From positions 1 through 32,412 of the forward strand of contig NZ_JABXFD010000344.1 of NCBI RefSeq assembly GCF_013372625.1: 32,412 nt of DNA, read 5' to 3'. This document shows, piece after piece, positions 20,010-29,581 of the stretch. The notes under the pieces were generated by a model. That model searched no databases. It was not told where the DNA came from and saw only the letters and a program-made list of their open reading frames with translations. The number at the start of each line of letters is the position of its first letter. Positions within the stretch are counted from its first letter, which is position 1. The stretch comes from Actinomadura sp. BRA 177 (GTDB lineage Bacteria > Actinomycetota > Actinomycetes > Streptosporangiales > Streptosporangiaceae). Both the position numbers and the translations under genes were made by a program.

Positions 20010-22934
20010 GTGAGCATCAACGTGCCAGAGGCCGCCCAATTCGCCCCAGGTGTACTGGTTCGTGCGCGCGGCCGCGAATGGGTCGTGCAGCCCGGCTCTG
20101 ATGCCGAGCTGCTGGTGCTGCGCCCCCTCGGCGGCGCACAGGACGACCTGGTCGGCGTGCTGCCCGCGCTCGAAAAGGTCGAGACGGCGAGCTTCCCGCC
20201 GCCCACCCCGGACGACCTGGGCGACCAGAGCTCGGCCGGGCTGCTGCGGTCCGCGCTGCGCATCGGCTTCCGCTCCGGCGCCGGGCCGTTCCGCTCCCTC
20301 GCCCAGCTTGCCGTCGACCCGCGCTCCTACCAGTTCGTCCCGCTGCTGATGGCGCTGCGGCAGGAGACCGTCCGGCTGCTGATCGCCGACGACGTCGGCA
20401 TCGGCAAGACCATCGAATCGGGCCTCATCGCCGCCGAGATGCTGGCGCAGGGCGAGGCGTCCGGGCTGGCGATTTTATGCAGCCCCGCTCTGGCCGAGCA
20501 GTGGCAGGACGAGCTGCGCGACAAGTTCGGCATCCACGCCGAACTCGTGCTCGCCTCGACCGTCCCGCGACTGGAGCGTTCGCTCGACATCGGCGAGTCG
20601 CTGTTCCAGCGGCACCCGAACGTCATCGTCTCCACCGACTACATCAAGAACCCGAGGCACCGCGACGAGTTCATCCGGCACTGCCCGGACCTGGTCATCG
20701 TCGACGAGGCCCACACCTGCGTCGCCGCCGGCTCCACCGGGTCCCGCGACGGCCGCCAGCTCCGCCACGACCTCGTCAGCAAGGTAGCCGCGGACGCGTC
20801 CCGGCACCTCATCCTGGTGACCGCCACCCCGCACAGCGGCAAGGACGAGGCGTTCCGCAACCTGCTCGGCCTCCTCGACCCCGAGCTGGAGACCGTCCCG
20901 CTGGACACCGACGCGGGACGCCGCCGGCTCGCCCGCCACTTCGTCCAGCGGCGCCGCGCGGACATCCGCACCTACATCGGCGAGGAGACCCCGTTCCCCA
21001 AGGACCGGGAGAGCAAAGAGGTCTCCTACAAGCTGTCCGCCGAGTACCGGAAGCTGTTCACCGCCGTTGTCGACTACGCCCGCGAGCAGGCCCTTGACGA
21101 GAGCGACGGCGTCGTCCGGCAACGTGTCCGCTGGTGGTCGGCGCTCGCGCTCCTGCGCTCCCTCGCGTCGTCGCCCCGCGCCGCCGCGCAGACCCTCCGC
21201 ACCCGCGCCGCCAACCTGGACGCCAAGACCGTCCCCGAGGCGGACGAGCTGGGCCGCATCGCCGTCATGGACCTCACCGACGACGACTCCACCCAGGCCG
21301 TCGACGCCGCCCCCGGCGCCGACCTGGAGAACACGGACGGCACCGCACCGCAGCAGCGGCTCCGCCGGATGGCCAAGCAGGCCGAAGCCCTCGAAGGCGC
21401 GGCCGACACCAAGCTGGGCGAACTGACCAAGCTGGTGAAGAAGCTACTCAAGGACGGCTACAACCCGATCGTCTTCTGCCGCTTCATCCCCACCGCCGAA
21501 TACGTCGCCGAACACCTGGGGGACGCGCTCGGCAAAAAGACCGAGGTCGTCTCGGTCACCGGCACCCTGTCGCCGAAGCAGCGCATCGCCCGCATCGAAC
21601 GCATGATCTCCGGCGCGCCCGCCGACGAGGACACCGACGAGCAGACCCGTCCCGAGCAGCGCGTCCTCGTCGCCACCGACTGCCTCTCCGAGGGCGTGAA
21701 CCTCCAGGAGGGCTTTGACGCCGTCATCCATTACGACCTGGCCTGGAACCCCACGAGACACGAGCAACGCGAAGGCCGCGTCGACCGGTACGGGCAGCGC
21801 CGCGACGTCGTCCGCACCGTCACCCTCTACGGGTCCGACAACCAGATCGACGGGATCGTCCTCGACATCCTGATCCGCAAGCACGCCGAGATCCGCAAGG
21901 CCACCGGCGTCTCCGTCGCCGTCCTGGACGAGTCGGACAGCGTGGTCAACGCCGTCCTCGAAGGTCTGCTGCTCCGGGAGGAGGACGCCGAGCAGCTGAG
22001 CTTCGACTTCGGATTCACCTCCAAGCGCGACGACCTGCACGCCGACTGGGTGAGCGCCGCCGAACGCGAGCGCGCGTCCCGTGCCCGCTTCGCCCAGCAC
22101 GCCATCCACGCGGACGAGGTGGCCCGCGAGGTCACCGAGATCCGCGCCGCGCTGGGTTCGGGTGCCGAGGCCGCCGAGTTCGTCCGGACGGCAGTGGTGA
22201 AGCTGCGCGGCCAGATCTCCCGCGAGGCCGCCGACGGCTCGTTCACCGCCGACACGGGCGGGCTGCCGTCCACGCTGATGAGCGGCCTGGAAGCCGTCCT
22301 CGGCCCGAAGAAGGCCCGCGAGATCGCGTTCCACTCGCTGCCCCCGGTCAAGCGCGGCGAGGCGGCGCTCGTCCGGACCGACGCGACCGTCAACACCATC
22401 GCCCGCTTCGTCCTGGACGCGGCGCTGGACCCGAAGCTGGACGACTGGCAGCGCCCCGCCCGCCGCTGCGGCGTAATCCGCACGACCGCCGTTCCAACCC
22501 GGACCACGCTGATGCTCGTCCGCTACCGGTTCCACCTCACGCTGCCGACCCGCGACGGCGGACGCCGCCAGCAGATCGCCGAGGACGCCCGCGTTCTCGC
22601 CTTCCGCGGCAGCCCCGCCAAGGCCGAATGGCTCAGTGAGGACGAGGCGCTAGCCCTCCTGGACGTGCGCGCGGATGAGAACACCGCGCCCGAGTTCGCC
22701 ACTGCCACCGCGACCCGCGTCCTGGACGGCCTGGAAACGCTCCGCCCCCACCTCGACCAGTACGGCCGCGACCTGGCCGACAGCCTCCGCGCGTCGCACG
22801 CACGCGTCCGCGAGGCCACCCGCCGCCGTGAAACCGGCGTCGTCATCCGCGGCCTCCGTGTCGAGGCCGACCCCAACGCCGACGTCCTCGGCCTGTACGT
22901 CTACCTTCCCGTCACCGGAGAGGCCGCCCGATGA
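20010..22934 (+). CDS. SNF2-type helicase (DISARM DrmD-like)
   Basis: 974 residues. GTG 20010 is chosen because GAAAGGA lies about 10 nt upstream and the protein then begins with a small beta-domain (FAPGVLVRARGREWVVQPGS, 11-30) usual for this helicase class. Motifs: DVGIGKT (128-134, Lys133) as Walker A with the SNF2-style GIGKTIESGLIAAE, VDEAHT (about 231-236), TATPHSGKDEA (about 271), IVFCRFIPTAEY (about 485), ATDCLSEGVNLQEG (about 553) and QREGRVDRYGQ (about 587). The C-terminal 300 residues are helical and without recognised motif. In class 1 DISARM the DrmD SNF2-like ATPase accompanies an adenine methylase; the same pairing is seen here. Its TGA overlaps the methylase ATG by 4 nt, so the two are translationally coupled. 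Confidence 0.85.
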   Translation: MSINVPEAAQFAPGVLVRARGREWVVQPGSDAELLVLRPLGGAQDDLVGVLPALEKVETASFPPPTPDDLGDQSSAGLLRSALRIGFRSGAGPFRSLAQLAVDPRSYQFVPLLMALRQETVRLLIADDVGIGKTIESGLIAAEMLAQGEASGLAILCSPALAEQWQDELRDKFGIHAELVLASTVPRLERSLDIGESLFQRHPNVIVSTDYIKNPRHRDEFIRHCPDLVIVDEAHTCVAAGSTGSRDGRQLRHDLVSKVAADASRHLILVTATPHSGKDEAFRNLLGLLDPELETVPLDTDAGRRRLARHFVQRRRADIRTYIGEETPFPKDRESKEVSYKLSAEYRKLFTAVVDYAREQALDESDGVVRQRVRWWSALALLRSLASSPRAAAQTLRTRAANLDAKTVPEADELGRIAVMDLTDDDSTQAVDAAPGADLENTDGTAPQQRLRRMAKQAEALEGAADTKLGELTKLVKKLLKDGYNPIVFCRFIPTAEYVAEHLGDALGKKTEVVSVTGTLSPKQRIARIERMISGAPADEDTDEQTRPEQRVLVATDCLSEGVNLQEGFDAVIHYDLAWNPTRHEQREGRVDRYGQRRDVVRTVTLYGSDNQIDGIVLDILIRKHAEIRKATGVSVAVLDESDSVVNAVLEGLLLREEDAEQLSFDFGFTSKRDDLHADWVSAAERERASRARFAQHAIHADEVAREVTEIRAALGSGAEAAEFVRTAVVKLRGQISREAADGSFTADTGGLPSTLMSGLEAVLGPKKAREIAFHSLPPVKRGEAALVRTDATVNTIARFVLDAALDPKLDDWQRPARRCGVIRTTAVPTRTTLMLVRYRFHLTLPTRDGGRRQQIAEDARVLAFRGSPAKAEWLSEDEALALLDVRADENTAPEFATATATRVLDGLETLRPHLDQYGRDLADSLRASHARVREATRRRETGVVIRGLRVEADPNADVLGLYVYLPVTGEAAR

Positions 22935-25900
22935 GCCGCACCAGCACCCTTCCCCTCGGCATCGCCTCCGTCGGCGGACTCCTCCCCGAAGAGACCCTGC
23001 TCCGCATCGCCGGCGGCAACAGCGACCTGCCCGGCGCCAAACCCGCCGCCTACCACCTGGCCAAGGACGAGACGGTCACCGACGTCGCCGAGCGCTCCTG
23101 GACATACCTGCGCGGACGCTACGCCGCGTTCAAGGAGCAGCTCACCGACGGTGACCCGGCCGTCGGCGTCACCCGCGAATACTGGCTCGGACGCCTCTTC
23201 CAGGAACTCGGCTACGGCCACCTGCCGCGCGTCCCCGCCGGGGGACTGCCCAGCGACGACGGCGAGAAGCAGTTCGCCGTCAGCCACCACTGGCAGCACG
23301 TCCCGATTCATCAGCTCGGCTGGGGCGTCGACCTCGACCGGCGCACCAAGGGCATCCCCGGCGCCGCCGACGCGGCCCCGCAGTCGCTCGTGCAGGAGTA
23401 CCTGAACCGCAGCGCCGCCGCCCTCTGGGGCGTTGTTACCAATGGACGGCTGCTGCGCGTCCTCCGCGACTCCAGCGCCCTCGCCGGCTCCGCCTACGTC
23501 GAGTTCGACCTCGAAGCCATCTTCGAGGGCGAGGCGTTCGACGCGTTCGTGCTGCTGTACCGGGTCGCGCACTCGTCCCGGTTCGAGCACCAGGGCGAGG
23601 ACACCGGCCCGGCCTCCTGCTGGCTGGAGAAGTGGCGCCAGGAAGCCATCGACTCCGGCGCGCGCGTCCTCGACCAGCTCCGCGTCACCGTCAAGGAAGC
23701 CATCGAGACCCTCGGCACCGGCTTCATCCAGCACCCCGACAACGAGGCTCTTCGGAAGGCGCTCAAGGACGCCGACAACAAGGCCGTCACCCCGGAGACC
23801 CTGCACCGCGCGCTGCTCCGGACCGTTTACCGCCTGCTGTTCCTCTTCGTCGCCGAAGACCGCGAGGTGCTGCTCTCCCCGGACGCACCCCAGACGGCCC
23901 GCGACCGCTACACCACCTACTTCTCCACGGACCGCCTCCGCCGCATCGCCGCCCGCCGCCACGGCGGCCGCCACGCCGACGAGTGGCAGGCCGTGACGCT
24001 CATCCTGGACGGCCTGAACCGGGAAGGCGGACGTCCCGAACTCGGCCTCCCCGCCCTCGGCGGCATCTTCGAACTCTCCGACGCCGACCACGCCCTGCAC
24101 GGGCTCTCCCTCACCAACGAGCACCTGTTCAACGCCGTGCGGTCGCTGTCGCGCGTCCACGACCAGAAGGCCCGCCGCATCCGCCGCGTCGACTTCAAGC
24201 ACCTCGGCTCGGAGGAACTGGGGTCGGTGTACGAGTCGCTGCTGGAGTACGTCCCCAAGCACGACCCGGCCAAGGGCGCCTTCGAGCTGCGGAAGCTCAG
24301 CGGCAACGACCGCAAGACGAGCGGCTCGTACTACACCCCGTCCTCCCTGATTGACACCCTCCTCGACTCCGCGCTCGACCCCGTCATCGACGACGCGGTG
24401 AAGTCCGTGAACACCGCCGAGGAGCAGGAGGACGCCCTTCTCGCCCTCACAGTCTGCGACCCGGCCTGCGGCTCCGGCCACTTCCTCGTCGCCGCCGCCC
24501 GCCGTATCGCCAAGCGCCTCGCCTTCGTCCGCACCGGCGACCCGGAACCGTCCAACGAGGCGATCCGTCACGCCCTGCGCGACGTGGTGTCCCGCTGCAT
24601 CTACGGCGTGGACATCAACCCGATGGCGGTCGAGCTGGCCAAGGTCTCCCTCTGGCTGGAGGCCCTGGAGCCCGGCAAGGCGCTCACCTTCCTCGACGCC
24701 CACATCAAGGTCGGCAACGCCCTCCTCGGCACCACCCCGAAGCTGCTGGACGCCGGCCTGCCCGACGACGCCTTCAAGGCCATCGAGGGTGACGACAAGA
24801 AGTGGGTCACCGCCCTCAAGAAGCGGAACAAGGGGGAGCGCGAGGCGTACGAGAAGCGCCACCTCGGCGTGCAGGGCGAACTGTTCGACGAGACCGGCCT
24901 GCGAGCCGGCAACCACGGCCTGGCCCGCCGCGCCGCCGCCATCAGGGACGCGCAGAGCGATGACCTGACCCACGTCCACGCCCAGCAGAACGCGTACCAG
25001 CAGCTCCAGGAAGCGTCCGAGTACCTGGAGCAGAAGGAACTCCACGACGCCTGGTGCGCGGCCTTCGTCTGGACGAAGACCGAGAATCACGCCCCCGCCA
25101 TCACCACCCGCGACCTCATCAAGCTCAGCCAGGACACTGAAACGCTCGCCCCGCGCAGCCGCGCCGAACTGCGGAAGCTCGCCAAGCAGTACCGCTTCTT
25201 CCACTGGCACCTGGAGTTCCCAACCGTCTTCGCCGTGCCGGAGGACGAGAACGCCCCCGGCACCGACCCTCAAACCGGCTGGACCGGCGGCTTCACCTGC
25301 GTCCTCGGCAACCCCCCGTGGGAGCGCATCAAAATCCAGGAACAGGAGTTCTTCGCCACCCGCGCCGAGGAGATCGCCAAGGCCCCGAACAAGGCCGCCC
25401 GCAAGAGGCACATCGAAGCGCTGGCCGATAGCGACGCACCTAACGACCGGGAGCTTTACGCCGAATTCCAGCAGGAACTGCGCAAAGCCACCGGCTGGAG
25501 CCATCTCCTGCGCACCTCGGGGCGCTACCCGCTGACCGGGCAGGGCGACGTCAACACCTACTCGGTGTTTGCGGAGACCGGCCGGACGATCATCGGCCCG
25601 AAGGGGCGCAGCGGCCTGGTGCTGCCCACCGGCATCGCTACGGACGCCACCACGGCTCCCTTCTTCGCCGACCTGGTGAGGAGTGGCAGGCTGGTTGCAT
25701 TCCTGGAATTCGAGAACGAGGAGTTTCTGTTGAGCCGGGCCGTAGATCACCGGGTCCGGTTCTGCTTGATGACGATTGGTGGCCGGAAGGTGCGGGCGTA
25801 CGAGGCCGACTTCGCCTTCGGCTCTCGGAAGATCACCGATACCGAGGCTCGGCGGTTCACGATGCCTCCGGAGGACCTCCTTCTCCTCAACCCCAACACG

Positions 25901-26998
25901 GGGACCGCGCCGCTGTTCCGCTCCCGCCGGGACGCGCGGATTACCCTGGGTATTTACCGCCGAGTCCCGGTGCTCTGGAGAGAGACACCTAGCAACAACC
26001 CGTGGAGCCTTTCATTCATGCGGATGTTTGATATGGCCAACGATTCCGGACTATTCCACACTCGCAAGGAACTGGAGTCGACGGGATGGATGCTCCAGGG
26101 CAACCGCTTCACACGCGGTGATGACACGATGCTTCCGCTGTACGAGGCCAAGATGATCCACCACTTCGACGATCGCCTCGGCACCTACGAGGGTCAGACC
26201 CAGGCCCAGGCCAACATGGGCACCCTGCCCCGCCTAAGTGCAGATCAAAAACGAGACCCTGACTATGCGGTGCTTCCTCGTTACTGGGTGGCTGAAGGTC
26301 GGGTAGAGGAACGGCTTCAAAAGCGCTGGGGCCGGAAATGGCTTATCGGTTTGCGAGACATCTGCCGTAGCACTGATGAACGGACAGCGATATTTGGCTG
26401 GATTTCACGTGTTGGCACGGGAAACACGTGGCCGATCATGGTATCGCCAACGGAGCGGATGGCCTGTTTGTATGCGAATATGTCAGCGTTCGTGCTGGAC
26501 TACTGCCTGAGGCAGAAGATGGGTGGCACCCATCTGACTTACGGCTACCTAAAACAGCTTCCGGTTCTACAGCCTAACGAATATGATCACGCCGCTCCTT
26601 GGAGGGTCGGTGTTGACCTGCAGAATTGGCTGACATCTCGGGTTGTGGAACTCGTCTGTACAACCTGGGAGATGGCGGTGGCCTCTGAGTCGGGAGATGG
26701 TGCCCCGCCTTTCGTCTGGAATGAGCAGCGGCGATTCACGATCCGGGCCGAACTTGACGCCGCTTATTTCCATCTGTACGGGGTGGAACGGGACGACGTC
26801 GATTACATCATGGAGACGTTCCCGATCGTGAAGAAGAAGGACGTTGCGGCGTTTGGGTCGTACCGGACCAAGGAGCTGATCCTTGAGGTGTACGACGCCA
26901 TGGCGCAGGCCATCCGTACCGGAGAGCCGTACAAGACCATCCTCGATCCGCCCCCGGGCGAAGGCCCCCGCCACCCCGAGTCCTCTCGCTCGTCGTGA
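22931..26998 (+). CDS. N6-adenine DNA methyltransferase (Eco57I/DrmMI-like)
   Basis: 1355 residues. Residues 1-460 form an N-terminal helical region. GSYYTPSSLID (about 464) and DPACGSG (510-516) make the SAM site, with NPMAVELAKVSLWLEAL (about 560-576) downstream, and NPPW (794-797) is the catalytic motif of N6-adenine methylases. The C-terminal part (about 900-1355) should hold the target-recognition domain. No PD-(D/E)xK nuclease motif is evident, unlike true Type IIG enzymes, so cutting would have to come from the nuclease domain of the first gene. GC content drops visibly in the last third (after about 25680 and especially 26230-26650), suggesting the specificity part was exchanged. Predicted role: methylating host DNA for self-recognition. 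ATG 22931 overlaps the upstream stop, with GGAGAGG before it. Confidence 0.88.
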   Translation: MSRTSTLPLGIASVGGLLPEETLLRIAGGNSDLPGAKPAAYHLAKDETVTDVAERSWTYLRGRYAAFKEQLTDGDPAVGVTREYWLGRLFQELGYGHLPRVPAGGLPSDDGEKQFAVSHHWQHVPIHQLGWGVDLDRRTKGIPGAADAAPQSLVQEYLNRSAAALWGVVTNGRLLRVLRDSSALAGSAYVEFDLEAIFEGEAFDAFVLLYRVAHSSRFEHQGEDTGPASCWLEKWRQEAIDSGARVLDQLRVTVKEAIETLGTGFIQHPDNEALRKALKDADNKAVTPETLHRALLRTVYRLLFLFVAEDREVLLSPDAPQTARDRYTTYFSTDRLRRIAARRHGGRHADEWQAVTLILDGLNREGGRPELGLPALGGIFELSDADHALHGLSLTNEHLFNAVRSLSRVHDQKARRIRRVDFKHLGSEELGSVYESLLEYVPKHDPAKGAFELRKLSGNDRKTSGSYYTPSSLIDTLLDSALDPVIDDAVKSVNTAEEQEDALLALTVCDPACGSGHFLVAAARRIAKRLAFVRTGDPEPSNEAIRHALRDVVSRCIYGVDINPMAVELAKVSLWLEALEPGKALTFLDAHIKVGNALLGTTPKLLDAGLPDDAFKAIEGDDKKWVTALKKRNKGEREAYEKRHLGVQGELFDETGLRAGNHGLARRAAAIRDAQSDDLTHVHAQQNAYQQLQEASEYLEQKELHDAWCAAFVWTKTENHAPAITTRDLIKLSQDTETLAPRSRAELRKLAKQYRFFHWHLEFPTVFAVPEDENAPGTDPQTGWTGGFTCVLGNPPWERIKIQEQEFFATRAEEIAKAPNKAARKRHIEALADSDAPNDRELYAEFQQELRKATGWSHLLRTSGRYPLTGQGDVNTYSVFAETGRTIIGPKGRSGLVLPTGIATDATTAPFFADLVRSGRLVAFLEFENEEFLLSRAVDHRVRFCLMTIGGRKVRAYEADFAFGSRKITDTEARRFTMPPEDLLLLNPNTGTAPLFRSRRDARITLGIYRRVPVLWRETPSNNPWSLSFMRMFDMANDSGLFHTRKELESTGWMLQGNRFTRGDDTMLPLYEAKMIHHFDDRLGTYEGQTQAQANMGTLPRLSADQKRDPDYAVLPRYWVAEGRVEERLQKRWGRKWLIGLRDICRSTDERTAIFGWISRVGTGNTWPIMVSPTERMACLYANMSAFVLDYCLRQKMGGTHLTYGYLKQLPVLQPNEYDHAAPWRVGVDLQNWLTSRVVELVCTTWEMAVASESGDGAPPFVWNEQRRFTIRAELDAAYFHLYGVERDDVDYIMETFPIVKKKDVAAFGSYRTKELILEVYDAMAQAIRTGEPYKTILDPPPGEGPRHPESSRSS

Positions 26999-27273
26999 GA
27001 CGAACGCAGGGCCCACCAGCCGGGACCCGGAACATGCCCCGGATGGCTGACCTTGTAGGGCAGTCAGAGGTAGGGCGGCGAGAGCCGTGTTCGGCGTTGC
27101 CTGTGCATGGTGACTGTGCCGGCCGCCGTCGCTCGCTCCCCATGCTTCATGCCCGAGTCCGCTACTGGCCAGGTTCAGCCTCACCTGCGCCAAGTCGAGT
27201 GTTGTCGGCGCATAGTGTCAGTGGTAGGGGCTTGACTGGCTACATGGATGACCACGGACCACAGGAGGACCCC

Positions 27274-27453
27274 ATGGAAACCGTGATCAGCAGATCCGAG
27301 ACAGAGCTACGCGCGCAGCGTCAGCGACTGCTCGAACGAGCCGGGATCAACGAAGATGAATTGCGTCGCCGTGCCGAGAACTACCAGCTCACGGCAGAGC
27401 AGATGGACGTTCTAACGACGATCGACAACATCGATTTCCTACTCGGAGAATAA
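27274..27453 (+). CDS. Small helical protein, 59 residues, first of a coupled pair
   Basis: ATG 27274 is preceded by a near-perfect AGGAGGA (27263-27269), which decides this start over an in-frame ATG at 27244. The protein is charged and helical (ELRAQRQRLLERAGINEDEL, then YQLTAEQMDVLTTIDNIDFL). I recognise the pattern from small actinobacterial proteins of unknown function that sit before a larger partner. The next gene begins immediately after the TAA. The 275 nt between the methylase stop and this gene contain nothing I can support. Size and coupling would fit an antitoxin or adaptor, but that is speculation. Confidence 0.7.
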   Translation: METVISRSETELRAQRQRLLERAGINEDELRRRAENYQLTAEQMDVLTTIDNIDFLLGE

Positions 27454-28215
27454 GTGCCCGAGGACGAGGACGAACTGAGACGTCAGGCCGAGCAGTTCGC
27501 CAACGAACTCACAAACACAGTGCGGGGTGTAGTAGGTCGCGATACGCCGCCGTTTCAGGCCGTGTATGAGAACGGCGGTCGACGTTTGGTGATCACAACC
27601 TTCGCGTCTGATAGTGAATTGCCGCCGCCGATTACTATCACTATCGGCAACGTCCCGAGGCTTGAGCTGAGCTTGACGCTCAAGGGGGTTTGGGATGGCG
27701 CGAAGGACTATCTGGCGATTGAAGAGTCCAAAGCGGCTGTCCGTATGGCAGGCGGCAAGGCCGAGCCATTGTTCCGCTGGGAGTACATCCGGCACCCCAA
27801 GAGCAATATCCCCGGAGCTCACTTCCAGATACACGCCCATCGTGACGAGGTCGTCTACATGCTGCTGACCGGCAGGAGGGCCAACCGCCGCATCAAGGAC
27901 CGCGTCAACCAGCTCGATAGTCCCCGTCCAAGGATTCCGCAGCTGTCGAACCTCCACTTCCCTGTCGGGGGACCTCGATTCCGGCCATGCCTGGAGGACG
28001 TGCTCCAGTTCCTGGTCGAGGAATTCGGTATCGACTGCGAAGAGAACTGGAAAAAGGTTCTCTGTGAAGGTCGCAGAGGATGGAGGCGAATGCAAACCGG
28101 TGTTGTGGTACGGGACTGCCCGGACGAGGCGGTACGTGTGCTCCGGGATCTCGGTTACAAAATCGAGGAGCCAGATGAAAAGCCACCCGTAAGTCACAAG
28201 CTAATTATGTACTAA
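27454..28215 (+). CDS. Hypothetical partner protein, 253 residues
   Basis: Starts with GTG directly after the stop of the 59-residue gene; CGGAGA at the end of that gene is its Shine-Dalgarno sequence. An N-terminal helical part (about 1-30) is followed by a beta-rich domain (RRLVITTFASDSELPPPITI, LELSLTLKGVWD). A His/Arg-rich segment follows (FQIHAHRDEVVYMLLTGRRA), then LHFPVGGPRFRPCLEDVLQF and GRRGWRRMQTGVVVRD. The LH(F/L)PVGG-x-RFRP-x-LED pattern recurs, from memory, in actinobacterial hypotheticals. No catalytic site can be named. GC content is lower than in the helicase genes. Confidence 0.65.
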   Translation: MPEDEDELRRQAEQFANELTNTVRGVVGRDTPPFQAVYENGGRRLVITTFASDSELPPPITITIGNVPRLELSLTLKGVWDGAKDYLAIEESKAAVRMAGGKAEPLFRWEYIRHPKSNIPGAHFQIHAHRDEVVYMLLTGRRANRRIKDRVNQLDSPRPRIPQLSNLHFPVGGPRFRPCLEDVLQFLVEEFGIDCEENWKKVLCEGRRGWRRMQTGVVVRDCPDEAVRVLRDLGYKIEEPDEKPPVSHKLIMY

Positions 28216-28222
28216 AGATTAG

Positions 28223-28240
28223 CGTGATGGCTTGATCACG
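28223..28240. terminator. Candidate hairpin between convergent genes
   Basis: CGTGAT and ATCACG pair around a 6-nt loop, 8 nt beyond the stop of the 253-residue gene and before the convergent DUF397 gene. The stem is short, so this is weak evidence. Confidence 0.3.
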
Positions 28241-28338
28241 GCAGTCGCTCATCGTCCTGAAGGGCCGATTATAGAAGGCGTTCGCAGAGTGAGTGTTCGG
28301 GGGGCGAGCCCACCCTGATGAACCCGGCCAGCCGCTTG

Positions 28339-28536
28339 CTATCCCCTGGCGGAGGAGAGCAGTGCCTGGATGAAATCAACCCACTCGCGGGGGGTGAAGT
28401 CCAGGATGGGGCCGGTGCCGCCTTCCTTGGTATCGCGTACGCCGATGGTGCCGTGGGGGGAACGGCCCACTTCCACGCAGTTCGAGTCCGGGACGCTGTG
28501 GCTCGACTTGCGCCAGCCGTTGTACTGCTGCTTCAC
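28339..28536 (-). CDS. DUF397 domain protein
   Basis: 65 residues, whole length one DUF397 domain: NGWRKSSHS, CVEVGR, IGVRDTKEGG and LDFTPREWVDFI are the family's conserved blocks. Members (for example AbaA-type orfs in Streptomyces) are encoded next to XRE/DUF5753 regulators and are thought to act with them. GTG 28536 begins one nucleotide after the TAA of the upstream XRE gene, so the two are coupled. Confidence 0.9.
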   Translation of the reverse strand: MKQQYNGWRKSSHSVPDSNCVEVGRSPHGTIGVRDTKEGGTGPILDFTPREWVDFIQALLSSARG

Positions 28537-28537
28537 G

Positions 28538-29413
28538 TTACGGGCCTGCCTGTTCGTTAAGCCGGTCGGCCGTGTCCGTCAGAAGAGAGAGGCTCTCCAG
28601 GGCAGGCAGTGTGGCCCGCCGGAGACGGTCATGTAGACGTTCATACCCTGCCACCTCATCGGGAGTCGTGTGAACCAAGCAATTACTGGTCTCGGCGACG
28701 ACTAGGCACGGGTCGGCCGGATCGGGGAACGTGTAGATGGTGTATGCGGACGCTGGGAGGCGGCCGGGTGGGACGCGCGCGTCCAGCGGTAGGACGAGGA
28801 TGGTGAAGCGCGGTTCACGCGTCACGAGCTGCACCATGTGCCGGAGCTGCGTCACCATGACCGGTCGCGGAACCGCCAGCCTCTTCAAGACGAACTCGTC
28901 AATGATGAACTCGACCGAAGGGCCTCCGCGCCGGAAGACGTTCTCCTGCCTCCGCTGACGTGCTTCGACGCTTTTCTCGGGCACATAGTTGATCCTGGAG
29001 CCTTCGATCTTGTCCAGGTCGATGAGCGCCCAGTGGTATTCCATGCACTGGAGAAGTCCAGGTAGAGCGGTCTGGTGGTACTCGCGGATCGTTGCGGCGC
29101 CGGACTCGATGTTGGCGTACATGCGCTGGCGGGCGCCCATCGTGTCGCCGTAATGGTCCCACCAGCCGCGGTCGGCGGCCTCCCGGGCGATGACGTAGAG
29201 CTCCTCGCACTTGTCCTCGGGAACCTTGAGGAAACGGAGGATGCCATAGACGTCACCCATGTCGGGGCGGGACCGGGCGTTCTCGAGCTTGGAGATCGTC
29301 GTGCGGGAGCGGAAGATCGCTTTGGACAGCTCGTCGGCGGTGACGCCGCGCTGCTCGCGCAGGGTCCGTAGTTCGGTGGCGAGTCGTTGCCGGCGGACGA
29401 AGGGACTGGTCAC
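28538..29413 (-). CDS. XRE-family regulator with DUF5753 (Scr1/WhiJ-like)
   Basis: 291 residues. Residues about 14-70 are an XRE helix-turn-helix (LRTLREQRGVTADELSKAIF, then RSRTTISKLENARSRP). The remainder is the DUF5753 domain, with YHQTALPGLLQCMEY near 114-128 and EFIIDEFVLKRLAV near 168-181. GTG 29413 has GGAGGT 5 nt upstream. Together with the DUF397 gene this is the standard actinomycete pair, some members of which influence development or antibiotic production; a toxin-antitoxin-like relation has been proposed for the class. Its control region is the 407-nt gap to the right, which holds the GTGCAC cluster. Confidence 0.9.
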   Translation of the reverse strand: MTSPFVRRQRLATELRTLREQRGVTADELSKAIFRSRTTISKLENARSRPDMGDVYGILRFLKVPEDKCEELYVIAREAADRGWWDHYGDTMGARQRMYANIESGAATIREYHQTALPGLLQCMEYHWALIDLDKIEGSRINYVPEKSVEARQRRQENVFRRGGPSVEFIIDEFVLKRLAVPRPVMVTQLRHMVQLVTREPRFTILVLPLDARVPPGRLPASAYTIYTFPDPADPCLVVAETSNCLVHTTPDEVAGYERLHDRLRRATLPALESLSLLTDTADRLNEQAGP

Positions 29414-29581
29414 CGGTGACCTCCGTGATCGGGCCGGTGAGGGCTGGGGGCGAACTGCTGACCGGGGACAGCCGAGCTAATGACTAAGGGTTATCACGCG
29501 ACCGCTCAGCGTGTCATCGATTGCGACTGTCTCGAACGGAACTCGACGAACGGCTACGTGCCGAGCGTGAACGTGCGCATC

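Noticed and set aside
22901..25750. 949-codon minus-strand open frame opposite the methylase
   Set aside because: Its composition (Val/Gly/Glu-rich, no motif) is that of an antisense shadow in GC-rich DNA; the plus strand carries clear helicase and methylase motifs.
27202..27230. TTGTCG-17 nt-TAGGGG as promoter for the 59-residue gene
   Set aside because: Spacing is right but both boxes match consensus poorly; a nearby TAGTGT is an equal candidate, so no call was made.
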